This document shows, piece by piece, positions 37,807 to 46,469 of a stretch of 64,000 bases of DNA (positions are counted from its first letter, which is position 1; each line of letters starts with the position of its first letter). The notes beneath the pieces are model-generated. The model worked only from the letters and a program-made list of their open reading frames with translations. It made no database searches and was not told the origin of the DNA. This stretch comes from Harmothoe impar. Lineage: Eukaryota > Annelida > Polychaeta > Phyllodocida > Polynoidae. The position numbers and the translations under genes are program-made. Location of the stretch: the NCBI GenBank assembly GCA_947462335.1, contig OX381714.1, positions 35,612,025-35,676,024 of the forward strand, in the 5' to 3' direction.

Positions 37807-38610
37807 ATGGCTGATGGGTCACTGCCACCTCTGACAAAGGATACTAGTGTAAAACCAGTAACCAGAAGGGCAGCACGCTCCAAAGCCACCTCAACCAGGA
37901 ATATTAGCCTAACCCAACCGGTCAAGCATACAACTAGAGATGATTTTATGCATACTGTAACAGCAAGCAGCACCCTAGGCAAACCTAAAAAGGCTAAGGG
38001 TAGACCAAGGAAAGTATGTACAAAGCGAACAAGATCTGGTAGTGAGGATGCTACCTCACCCACCTCAACCAAGCAGCCCACAAAGAGACAGAACACTGGA
38101 AACAAGAAGACTAAAAGCACACCAAAACCAGAGCCCTCCATAAGTGCACAATTTGAAAACATGACGCTCCTACTTGGCACGGTCTCCAAAGACATTAGAA
38201 ATGAAGTCGGTCAAACAAAGACAGAAATTCTAGAGCAAGTCACAAGTATCACCAGCACAATGAAAGATGAGATGATAGTCAGTATCCAGGACACCAAAAC
38301 TAACCTGATAAGTGACATAAGCAACCTTAAGTCCACTATGGAAAAAAACAACACTGACATAAACGCCAAAATTGTGGATATTGAAAGCAGCGTTCAAGAT
38401 ATTTCTGAAGATGTAAAATTACAAATGGAAAATGTCCAGACGGAGTCAACTCAGAGAATCAATAACCTGCGTAACCACAGCCACCCCGACTACTGCAGTT
38501 ACCTCAAAGTCCCCCCCTGGACCCAGACAAAGACGAAGATAAGTCATCTGAAGCAACTGGAGTCAGTGGTTACTTACCCCCAGTATGGGGCCAAGGAGCC
38601 TTCCCCATAG
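37807..38610 (+). CDS. Retrotransposon ORF1: basic, coiled-coil protein
   Basis: Frame of 267 codons from an ATG at 37807; the same frame is open back to 37708. Residues 1-115 are basic and rich in Lys/Thr/Ser/Pro, with an AT-hook-like KGRPRK near residue 67. Residues about 115-220 form a long amphipathic helix region (ISAQFENMTLLLG, then EVGQTKTEILEQV and IVSIQDTKTNLISDISNLKS), typical of the trimerising coiled coil of non-LTR ORF1 proteins that coat the RNA. The last ~40 residues after a C7 run at 38511-38517 read as unrelated sequence, while the -1 frame continues into a NADAR domain. I therefore infer the original protein was coiled coil plus NADAR, joined by frameshift or split by a 1-bp indel. 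The coiled-coil call is by eye. Confidence 0.65.
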   Translation: MADGSLPPLTKDTSVKPVTRRAARSKATSTRNISLTQPVKHTTRDDFMHTVTASSTLGKPKKAKGRPRKVCTKRTRSGSEDATSPTSTKQPTKRQNTGNKKTKSTPKPEPSISAQFENMTLLLGTVSKDIRNEVGQTKTEILEQVTSITSTMKDEMIVSIQDTKTNLISDISNLKSTMEKNNTDINAKIVDIESSVQDISEDVKLQMENVQTESTQRINNLRNHSHPDYCSYLKVPPWTQTKTKISHLKQLESVVTYPQYGAKEPSP

Positions 38611-39107
38611 GGCCACTAGTACTACAAAAGGAAACAAGAGCCGGTATTACCTTCACTGGAGAGGCCTCTACCTTCAGCTCAACACACCTGCAAGACATAT
38701 TCTACAAAGGAGACACCTATAAGAGCACAGAGCACCTCTTTCAAGCCCTGAAATGCGATCACAATGGTACTCCAAAGCCACTCCGTGACAGAATAGTGCA
38801 GTCGCCTACCGGTACTATGGCCTTTAATGAAGGGAAAAAAATCAGGGAATTACCCACATGGAGGAGACTAGAACTACCCACCATGAAAGCAGTACAGACA
38901 ATTAAGTTCACCAAGAACCAATCAAATAGGGCAGAACTTCTCGCCACCTTCCCACAAGACCTAATATTTGCATGTGATGAGCAATTCTGGGGAGGAGGTG
39001 AAGAGTTCAATCATGAATGCTACACCAGAGGGTACATCACGGGGAGAAACTACCTGGGCATCATCCTGATGGAAATTAGGGATGACATACGCCATGGTAA
39101 ACTGTAA
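38475..39107 (+). CDS. NADAR (YbiA/DUF1768-like) domain, -1 frame to ORF1
   Basis: Open from the stop at 38472-38474 to TAA at 39105-39107, overlapping the ORF1 end. The domain spans about 38640-39105 and carries the family landmarks in order: FSSTHLQDIFYKGDTYKSTE then HLFQALK (YbiA has the SEHYFQAQK type), SPTGTMAFNEGKKI, MKAVQTIKFTKN, LLATFPQDLI, FWGGG, and TGRNYLGIILMEIR. The conserved Glu of the S/T-E-H motif (codon 38730) and Trp of WG.G (codon 38988) are present, so the fold and active site look intact. Known members hydrolyse N-glycosidic bonds in riboflavin intermediates, and some NADAR proteins are reported to remove ADP-ribose from guanine bases. A start codon in this frame is not obvious (the first ATG is 38817), supporting expression by frameshift from ORF1. 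Confidence 0.8.
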   Translation, partial: PQPPRLLQLPQSPPLDPDKDEDKSSEATGVSGYLPPVWGQGAFPIGPLVLQKETRAGITFTGEASTFSSTHLQDIFYKGDTYKSTEHLFQALKCDHNGTPKPLRDRIVQSPTGTMAFNEGKKIRELPTWRRLELPTMKAVQTIKFTKNQSNRAELLATFPQDLIFACDEQFWGGGEEFNHECYTRGYITGRNYLGIILMEIRDDIRHGKL

Positions 39108-39415
39108 ACTATAAACTAGCACTGTTTTCTAAGCTGTCTTGCCACTCTCCCCCCCCCCCCCCCCCCCCACCTCGAGACGCCCACAGATACTTGAATGCCA
39201 GCGAAGCGCGGGAGCGCGGCAAACTGACCGGATAACGCCATACGCGTATGTGACCTAGATTTTGACCCGCCTGAAGCTGGTCACCAGCGCACGCCCGAGT
39301 CACCACTGTGACCAGCGGCACATCCGCCCACAACAACGAAGCGACTTTTGTCTAGTAATTATAGGCCTACCGACTAATACAAAGCCAAATAGTGTATAAA
39401 ACTGGATAACAAGTC
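39108..39415. promoter_or_regulatory. CpG-rich spacer with C17 run and 8-bp stem
   Basis: Between NADAR and the SGNH-like ORF lies a C homopolymer (about 39150-39167), then a GC- and CpG-rich stretch (GCGAAGCGCGGGAGCGCGGC, ACGCCATACGCGTATG) unlike its AT-rich surroundings. CTGGTCAC at 39277-39284 pairs with GTGACCAG at 39308-39315 around a 23-nt loop. This could be an internal promoter or translation element for the downstream ORFs, or simply a base-composition island; nothing decides between them. Confidence 0.3.
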
Positions 39416-40048
39416 ATGGAGCGTGTTTGGCTATACTCGGACTCCCAAATGATTCATCTAAAGACAATCCTTCTACGCGAGTTCCCAAGAATAACACGAG
39501 TCGAAGCAGTGCCCGGTGCTCTGGTAGAGACACTGACAGTCAAGCTGCTAAAAGATCTGGAGTCCCATTCGCCAACTGCAATTTATTTCTGTGCAGGACT
39601 CAACAATCTCATTACTACTGATGAGAACTCAAGCCTAGTAAGCCCCAAGTACACTACACTGGAGGAGGGACTGACCAACCTTTCTGACAGGTATAGTACT
39701 TTAGTGAGTGCAGTACACGCCTTAAACAGAGACATTCCGCTGGTACTATGCACTCTTTACAGTGTAAATATAAGAAGCAACCCCTCCTGTTCCAAAGTGG
39801 ACCAGGCAAGACTGGATGGGACATTAATCAACGTTAACAAGCACATTATGAAGATTAACAACAATGCCAATGTAATGACGCCCTACATGGATCGGTTCAC
39901 TCTACGCTACACACGAGCCAAAGGGTACAGCGTATGTGATGATGTACTCTACAATGTTACCCAACCGCGCAGCACCAACCTACCTTTGATGAAGAAACTC
40001 CTAATCGCTGCCATGGAAAAAAACATTGAAGGTGGTCTACATGGATAA
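39416..40048 (+). CDS. SGNH-hydrolase-like (esterase-type) ORF of the retroelement, active site doubtful
   Basis: 210 codons from ATG at 39416, preceded two codons earlier by an in-frame TAA, so the start is well supported. It opens VWLYSDSQ, resembling the GDS block (Ser10 in place). Gly34 in PGALVETL fits block II, and IYFCAGLNNL (Asn63/64) fits the G.ND block III. The C-terminal block that should read D..H reads DDVL near residues 175-178, so the catalytic His appears to be lost. Esterase-type domains are known in some CR1-clade ORF1 proteins, where their role is unclear. This copy could be a pseudoenzyme or a decayed one. It follows NADAR by 308 bp and precedes the hairpin array. Confidence 0.55.
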   Translation: MERVWLYSDSQMIHLKTILLREFPRITRVEAVPGALVETLTVKLLKDLESHSPTAIYFCAGLNNLITTDENSSLVSPKYTTLEEGLTNLSDRYSTLVSAVHALNRDIPLVLCTLYSVNIRSNPSCSKVDQARLDGTLINVNKHIMKINNNANVMTPYMDRFTLRYTRAKGYSVCDDVLYNVTQPRSTNLPLMKKLLIAAMEKNIEGGLHG

Positions 40049-40219
40049 TCCACGACTCCAATCGTGATAAGCTGTGACAACATCTGACCGACACATGATT
40101 GTTATTATTATTATTAATATTGTGATCATTTCTATCAGGATCGTTATTTACTAACTGTTCTACGCACACTCATGCATTTAGTCTCATATCAAAAATGTGG
40201 GATGTTGTAGTAAACAAAT

Positions 40220-40990
40220 GAGTCTGACCACAGACTAGTCCGCTTAGGACTGCTACATTAACCTAAAAGATGTAACAAAAATGGTAAAATGTTTCACCTA
40301 GTTATATGTCACCCATTGAGTCTGACCACAGACTAACACTGACACCCAGCAACATGTGTCCCCCTGATTGTTACTGTGTATTGCACATACCGGTGTATGT
40401 AACCTACTGTCTAAGTGGAAACTGTGTAGAATACTAGAGGGATAACTGAGTCTGACCACAGACTAGGACAACTGCCTGACTCTACCGGTACTCTATCCTA
40501 TATGATGGCAACTACCTACATGAGGTATATACGGTACTCACTGAGTCTGACCACAGACTACATGGACATGAAGGAACACTGTCACCCGTACCATACAAGT
40601 TGACCGGCATATTATTTATACCGGTACATGTAACCTACTATTCAAGTGAAAACTGTGTAAACTACAACAGAGAGTAACCGAGACTGACCGCAAATGAGGA
40701 CTATTGCCTGAGTCTACCGGTACTCTACTGCATATGACGATGTAACTGTCGCCACAACCATACAAATGGACTGGCATAGTATGAATACCGGTACATGTAA
40801 CCTAACTTTCCCATCTGAAAGTTGGGTAGAATACAGCAAAGAGTATACCGAGTCTGACTACAGACTAGGATGATTGCCCGACTCTACCGGTACTCTATCC
40901 TATATGGTGATGTGTCTGGTGACTGTTTACTTGAGCTATATATGGCACCCACTGAGCCTGACAACAGGCTACACGGACCTGAAGGAGCTA
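40220..40990 (+). repeat. Tandem ~230-bp units, each with two AGTCTG/CAGACT hairpins
   Basis: Seven copies of a 16-nt stem-loop occur: 40221-40236, 40319-40334, 40449-40464, 40544-40559, 40681-40696 (degenerate), 40851-40866 and 40955-40970. The consensus is AGTCTG-ACCA-CAGACT, with 6 bp of stem and a 4-nt loop. At 40955 both arms change together (AGCCTG...CAGGCT), keeping the pairing; at 40851 only the loop changes (ACTA). Larger units repeat at about 228-232 bp, since CTCTACCGGTACTCTA recurs after alternate hairpins, with about 60 bp lost from the third unit. At 40237-40251 a second hairpin (AGTCC...GGACT) abuts the first. The array is noncoding and sits between the accessory ORFs and ORF2. 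Confidence 0.8.
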
Positions 40991-41783
40991 TATGTCATGC
41001 TATATATGTGAAGATGTTTGATCACCATTATTGACTGTTGTCGGCAGACGCAAAAGTATGGCAATGCCGACCATATGGACTAAAACCCACAGGGATGTCC
41101 TATTACTACTAATATGTTACAATTACCGTAAGGAGTTCAACTACATTGTTGCCAAAACTATGGCCATGATAATTACCTATTAATAAAAAGTAAAAAGTGT
41201 ATTCAACGATATTATACATTATCTGTTCTGTCGTGATAGACATTCATGATTACTTTCAATCCTCTTTAAATACAAAGGATAGTGTGGGAGCCCTATCCTC
41301 CATCAATTACTAGTAAACCAGAATCAGTCCAACCTCAAAGCCCAGGATAACTAGCTGCTCTGCGTCAGAGGCCAAGCAACAGCTTTCATAACCAAGTAAT
41401 ATTAAATAAAAGCACACGTTTCTTAGAATTGAAAATTACAAACCATAAGCCACACTATTAGGAACAAGCTATTAAGTGGACAATATACACCGACTGGATA
41501 AGTGACCAAGGACTGCTCGTATAACTGTATATTGATGTTCTAATTAGCACCAGCACCCATCTTCAACTGCACCCGTGATGTCCCCTGAAACGCCACTTTT
41601 GGCCACTGGACCAACATCACTCCTCTTGCCCAGACATATTGCGCACCAGGAATCCGTTTGCACGCACCCTGTGATGTTTTTTTCACTTTGTATTGTTTGC
41701 TTCGATTCATTGACTCTCAACAGTGATAAAACCAATAAGCCCATTATTACTAGTACTGCAGATGGCCACGTGATGAGATATAG
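40991..41783. other. Noncoding spacer before ORF2
   Basis: No recognisable coding block. An 81-codon frame runs from 41575 (GTG, ATG one codon later) to TGA at 41818-41820, just overlapping the first possible ORF2 codons. It has no known motif; its end (RYRARTIQNS) could be a relic of an ORF2 N-terminal extension. The sequence just before ORF2, TTCCTGTCTTCTTTCTTGACAG, has the form of a 3' splice site. Confidence 0.4.
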
Positions 41784-41816
41784 AGCAAGGACGATACAAA
41801 ATTCCTGTCTTCTTTC

Positions 41817-44711
41817 TTGACAGGTGAGGAGCTAAGTAAGGAAAAAGGTCTAAAAATAATGTGCCATAATTCCCGTAGTATTGGCAACAAAATCTGGCAA
41901 TATGATTTGCTTTTCAAAAATATGGACTACATATGTATCAGTGAATCATGGCTACACCCTGGTATCATGGATCACAGTGTACAGCTAGACAATATGTCCA
42001 TCTATAGACAAGACCGTGACCACACAATCCATGACATTGATGAAACTGAAGGAGGGGGCGTTGCCTGCTTTGTTTCAAACAAACATGCCCCCTACACAAC
42101 CAGACTGGACGAACTTTGCCGAGTCAACAAAAACATTGAAGCGCTAGTACTAGCAACGAAGTCCCCAACAAGCAAACACCGGTTGATGATTAGCGTCTAT
42201 CGTCCACCAAAAGGAAATGTAAAAATGTTCTACAAAGAAATAAGTGACATTATCACAGATAGTGGGATGGCTGACAAAGAGGTCTGGGTGTGCGGTGATA
42301 TGAATGTTGACTTCAAACACCGTAACAGCCACAAGTATAAAAAGACCCTGCGATTTTTAAGGCGCTCACATCTAAAACATTTGCCTACTGGCGCTACTAG
42401 ACTACACAAAAAAGGCTCTACTACTATTGATCACATCTACACAAATAGAGGGAAGCATGTGACTTCAGGAAATGTAAACGAATATTTAAGTGATCATATT
42501 CCTATCTATGCGATTTTCAAGAAAGTTAGGAACCAGCATAGAAAGAAATTTGTAACTGGACGAAGCTACAAGAACTACAACAAAAACAACTTGATAAAGG
42601 AAATGGAAAAGAACATCAGTGCAAATACCCTAGCCAACTTGGACGTGGAGGGTCTGGCTGTACTGTTAATAGAAACCGTATCGGCCTATCTGGATGCCGA
42701 ATGCCCCATACGTGACTTCAATATACCTGAAGAAGACAGGCCCTGGGTCGACAATACAATACGCCAAATGATAAAGGAACGCCGACACCACCTGAAGAAA
42801 GCTAACGCATTCAATGGACCTGGTGTCAACCAAGACCTAAAGGAAGCGCGTAGGTTACGGCAAGCCATAGACAAAAGAGGAAGACAAAACATGTCAAGGA
42901 TAATAAAAAACAAGCTCCATCTCTACAGGAAAAACCCTAAGAAGTTTTGGGCAGAACTAAACAAACTTTGGAAAGGAAAAAAACAAAATACTACTATCTG
43001 CCTTGTAGATGAGGACACGAGAGGGTCAGTTACCTATGAGGACACTGCTGGCTACATCAATGACTTTTTCTGCAATGTAGGAGAGTGCTTGGCCGAGCCT
43101 TTAACCGCGGAGCCCGGTAACTACACACGCTATGAAGCACTAGACGTCCAACAGCTGGAATTAGAGGAACTTGTTGATGCAAATGCCGACCTACTCCAAT
43201 TTGACGAAATATCTGAGGCATCGTTCAAGTTCTTGGTCGACGACATTGAAACCTCCAAGTCATCTGGCCTAGAGGATATGAGGACCACTGTCCTCAAGGA
43301 CACAATGCTAGGCAACTCCAACATATGGGTTACCCTAGTAAACTTGTGCATAACAAGATGTGTCTTCCCGGACATTCTCAAAATTGGAACAATAATAGCG
43401 CTACCTAAGACTGGTGATTTGAGCTCGGTACTTAACTGGAGGCCTATCACGCTGTTACCGGTAGTAGGGAAGGTAATTGAGAAGGTGCTACACAGACAAT
43501 TGTTGAATTATGCTGAAGACAGAAAAATCATCAATAGAAACCAGTATGGCTTCCTCCCAAACAGATCTACTGCAATGGCAATACTACACCTTGTAGACTA
43601 CTTATACAAATCACGAAATCGAGGGGAACTGGCGCTGGCAACATTCCTGGACATACGGAAAGCCTTCGATGTCGTCCACCACGGAAGACTCCTAATGAAA
43701 ATGAAAAACTATGGACTCTCAAGGAATGCGCTGAAATTAATAGCTAGCTATCTGGACTGCCGTAGATGCACCACCCTAGCCAATAACAGTCGCTCCCCAC
43801 CACTGCCTGTGAACTACGGGGTACCACAGGGCAGTGTCCTTGGGCCGCTGCTATTCCTGTATTACGTGAATGACCTTCCAGACATAGTCCAAAACTGTGT
43901 ACCAATCCTATATGCTGACGACCTAGTTTTATTAGCAAATGGGAAGGATCCTCAATCAGTGACAAACTTACTACAAGATGACCTAACGCGAGTGCATGAC
44001 TGGTGTAGGGTGAACCGACTAACACCTAATGTCTCAAAAACAAAAAGCATGTGGTTTGTGCCACCCAGTAAAAATGACTAAATAAGGGGTTATCCACTAC
44101 ATCTTGGTGATAGGATGCTAGGCGAGGTGACTGAATTCAAATACCTAGGTGTCTTGCTGGACAGAGACTTGAAGTTCAGTAAACACCTAGAGAACCTGGA
44201 CAACCAGCTCGGCCAAAAACTAGTGAATTTCAGGCACAACAGGAAGTATATGAACATGGATGGAGCACTTGCCATCCACAAGCAAGCTGTTATTCCCTGT
44301 ATGGAGTATGGAAGCTTCCTGTTTGACTCTGCCCCGCCAAATAAAGTCAGAAAAATCCAGGTGCAGCAAAACAACAGCCTGCGCATATGCACGAGGACAA
44401 GAGTTGGTGATGTATCTGTAAACTACCTCCACCGCACATGCAAGGTTGAACGACTGGAAACACGTAGGAAAAGGCAATTATTGTGCTTGGTGTACAGACA
44501 TGCCAACAACCCAGCAAATCTCCACCCAACCCTTGGGAGAACCCGAGGAGACGCAGGCAAGCGTATCAAGCTAGAGCGACCCAAACGCGAGAAGTACCGC
44601 AAGAACCCACTGTACCGGGGTGTGATGCTGTGGGAAGAACTTAGTAGTGATACCCAGATGCTTGAAAGTGCACATATCTTCAAGACCAAATTGAAAAAGA
44701 CTATTGTATAA
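41817..44711 (+). CDS. Retrotransposon ORF2: APE endonuclease plus reverse transcriptase, one in-frame stop
   Basis: The frame is open from 41784; the first ATG is 41859, 15 codons into the listed span, which begins at TTG. The APE endonuclease (residues ~14-235) has NSRSIGN, SESWL (Glu43), VYRPP, GDMNVDF (Asp161, Asn163), TTIDHIYTN (Asp205) and SDHIPI (Asp226, His227), so all catalytic blocks are present. The RT (residues ~450-740) has WRPITLLP, GFLPNRSTAMAI, FLDIRKAFD (Asp612), YGVPQGSVLGPLLF and YADD (699-702). A single TAA (44079-44081) interrupts the frame after NVSKTKSMWF. The same frame then continues with EVTEFKYLGVLLDRDLKF and a basic C-terminal region to 44711. The organisation fits the CR1/L2 group. 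The protein would nick target DNA and prime reverse transcription; this copy would make a truncated enzyme unless the stop is read through. Confidence 0.92.
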
Positions 44712-45164
44712 AAATGTATATATTAATAGCTAACGACCTAGGCCACCTTACTTACATAGCTTTGCTCCTCTTATATATATGCGACTAAAGGTTCATAGAT
44801 TACCTAGGATAACTATATCTCAACCACACCAACACTCTGGTGTTAACTGTGCACGTGGCCCTTTTCGTGCAACCAACTAAGTGAAAAATGACGACTGACA
44901 ATAAAGTCCCAAAAATGAAGTAGTAAAGTACGCTTTAATTTTCGGTTGTATACATTTGAGAGTGTGTATACACTGATCTGTACAGACTGTTTGTAAACCC
45001 ATGTACCACGAGGAAGAACAATAACAAGAACAATAATTATAAAAACAATGATATTTTTTAATAGAACATTGTAATACACTTGTACAAATTCCTCACTGAC
45101 CACTCTGGCAGAACGTGTTATACTTTTACATGATTTGTGGTCAATAAAACTATTCAAAAAAAAA
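44712..45164. other. Probable 3' untranslated region of the retroelement
   Basis: No open frame of note. Two AATAAA motifs occur: one near 44902 and one near 45143, the latter followed within 10 nt by nine A (45156-45164). I take the second as the likely RNA 3' end. A short terminal repeat typical of CR1 tails is not obvious. Confidence 0.4.
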
Positions 45165-45223
45165 TGGTTATAAACAATGAAAATGATTCCATTTCACCCA
45201 TGAGAATAACAAGGAACAACAAA

Positions 45224-45371
45224 GATGACACCTGGTGTCAAAACCATGCACTATTCCAACCTGACAAAGTGATAATGGTTATGTTTGAAGATGTGTGAGT
45301 GTGTGCCAGAAGGGAAACTAGGTGACACTACATCACACAAATACCTGTTATGTGTGACACCAGGTGTCATC
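45224..45371. mobile_element. 148-bp inverted-repeat element with palindromic ends
   Basis: GATGACACCTGGTGTCA at 45224-45240 is exactly inverted at 45355-45371 (TGACACCAGGTGTCATC). Each end is also internally palindromic (GACACCTGGTGTC). The interior has no coding capacity. It lies just outside the retroelement 3' end and inside the inner boundary of the large element's right arm. Confidence 0.7.
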
Positions 45372-45484
45372 AAAGTTGATTGTACCCCTTTTCCTGATTA
45401 AAGAGAATGATTTTCTTTAGCTATAAGTATCTAAACAGGGTCCCAATGTATTGTGAATCAGACAATGCACCTGTCCTTCTATTA

Positions 45485-46249
45485 ACATTCATTATGTAAA
45501 TAAATAGATGCCATATCATTTTAATGAAAGCAGCATTAAGAGGTCCAGATGCTAGACACCTTTCCTCTGGTCATCATGTTTGGATAAAGGCCTGGCTATC
45601 TCCTGCTGCTCATGTGAACTCTAATGTTGATGGTTATAATGGTACATATATTCATCAGCCTATGTTGAAATGCTAGGAACCTGATCGAATGAGTTTGTAC
45701 AAACCAGCAGCACACACACCAATAGTGTGCTATGACTATCTATGTCAAATACTGCTGGTTGTAAAAAGTATTACAGTATTTCCTATCTTTTAGTAATTCA
45801 TAATAAAACTAAAAATACATGACTAAACATTTTGGTTAAGGGCATTATATTTTGTCATTTGGTGTGAATAAGCTTTTTAAAAATCTGTCAGAACTGTGTG
45901 AATCTGTTCCATGGAACACTGTGTCAGTGTGTGTGAGTCTGTTACATGGTATACATGTCACACAAAATGCACGAAATGAGCACACAGTTCCAGGGGTAAA
46001 ACAGGGTGAAACAATCTGGAACTAATTTGCTGGGCATTCGACCCATGATGCAGCTCCATTTAAGACCTGTATAGAGGCCCCAGCCTATGCTTATACTTAA
46101 AGCTGCAGGATCTCTTTTCCTCTATTGTTGTATATATATAACATTGGTCATTAAACATAACAACGTAATATGTTTTGCCTTTCATGGGTTATGTATATAA
46201 GACACATGGGGTTATATACAGATAAGAAATGTCACTTCCAGGGCTCCGT
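45485..46249. repeat. Right arm of the 13.5-kb element
   Basis: Reverse-complement similarity to 32775-32960 and 36757-37275, in matching order. The innermost strong match is AGACACCTTTCCTCTGG (about 45555) and the outermost is the 65-bp terminus. The arm lacks the satellite block, so it shows what the left arm looked like before expansion. ATT follows at 46250-46252. Confidence 0.75.
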
Positions 46250-46469
46250 ATTACATGGAACTGTATTAGAGTGAATCTTAGTTTGCTCTTTGTGCAAGGA
46301 TTGTTTGACCGAGCTGAAAGACAATCTCTACTAGAACAGTGAGTCTAAGATATTCTAAAGTGCCGTCACAGGTGTACAGCTCTTTGCATGTCTGAGACGA
46401 AAGGTCAGGGAAAGGCCATCGGTGCAGTGTCGTATACTCTGAATAAAGCGAAAATGTACAATCTTCTGC

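Larger units (their letters stand above)
37300..45164 (+). mobile_element. APE-type non-LTR retrotransposon, CR1/L2-like, with NADAR and SGNH-like domains
   Basis: Four plus-strand coding blocks lie in a row with no competing host gene: ORF1 (coiled coil), NADAR, SGNH-like, and endonuclease-RT. Non-LTR elements of the CR1/L2 group carry an APE endonuclease followed by RT, and esterase-type domains are known in ORF1 of some CR1 elements. The NADAR block is not part of any standard architecture I know. The 3' end may be AATAAA at about 45143 followed by nine A at 45156-45164. The 5' end is not defined, and I find no target duplication. The copy is damaged (frame breaks in ORF1, one stop in ORF2) but not heavily decayed. 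Confidence 0.8.
32775..46249. mobile_element. 13.5-kb inverted-repeat (foldback-like) element
   Basis: The left terminus starts ACGGAGCCCTGGAAGTGACA; the right terminus is its reverse complement (TGTCACTTCCAGGGCTCCGT), and near-identity extends about 65 bp. ATT immediately flanks both ends, consistent with a 3-bp target duplication. Inverted similarity continues inward: CTTATGTATAAGCATA near 32918 against its counterpart near 46095, CCCAGCAAATTAGTT at 36757 against its counterpart near 46022, and CCAGAGGAAAGGTGTCT at 37205 against AGACACCTTTCCTCTGG near 45555. The arms are therefore about 0.7 kb each, plus 3.8 kb of satellite lodged in the left arm. The loop carries a non-LTR retroelement. 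No DNA transposase is visible, so it is either non-autonomous or a foldback element hit by a retrotransposon. It lies inside copy A of a duplication whose copy B lacks it. Confidence 0.8.

Noticed and set aside
37725..38195. Minus-strand 156-codon hydrophobic frame
   Set aside because: Antisense shadow of ORF1; the coding signal is on the plus strand.
40220..40990. CRISPR-like array (short palindromic repeats with spacers)
   Set aside because: Spacing is irregular (95-170 bp), the spacers themselves repeat, and the context is a eukaryotic retroelement.
32775..46249. Maverick/Polinton or Helitron identity for the large element
   Set aside because: No protein-primed polymerase, integrase, capsid, Rep or helicase frames are present; the only coding content is the non-LTR cassette. 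Helitrons also lack inverted ends.
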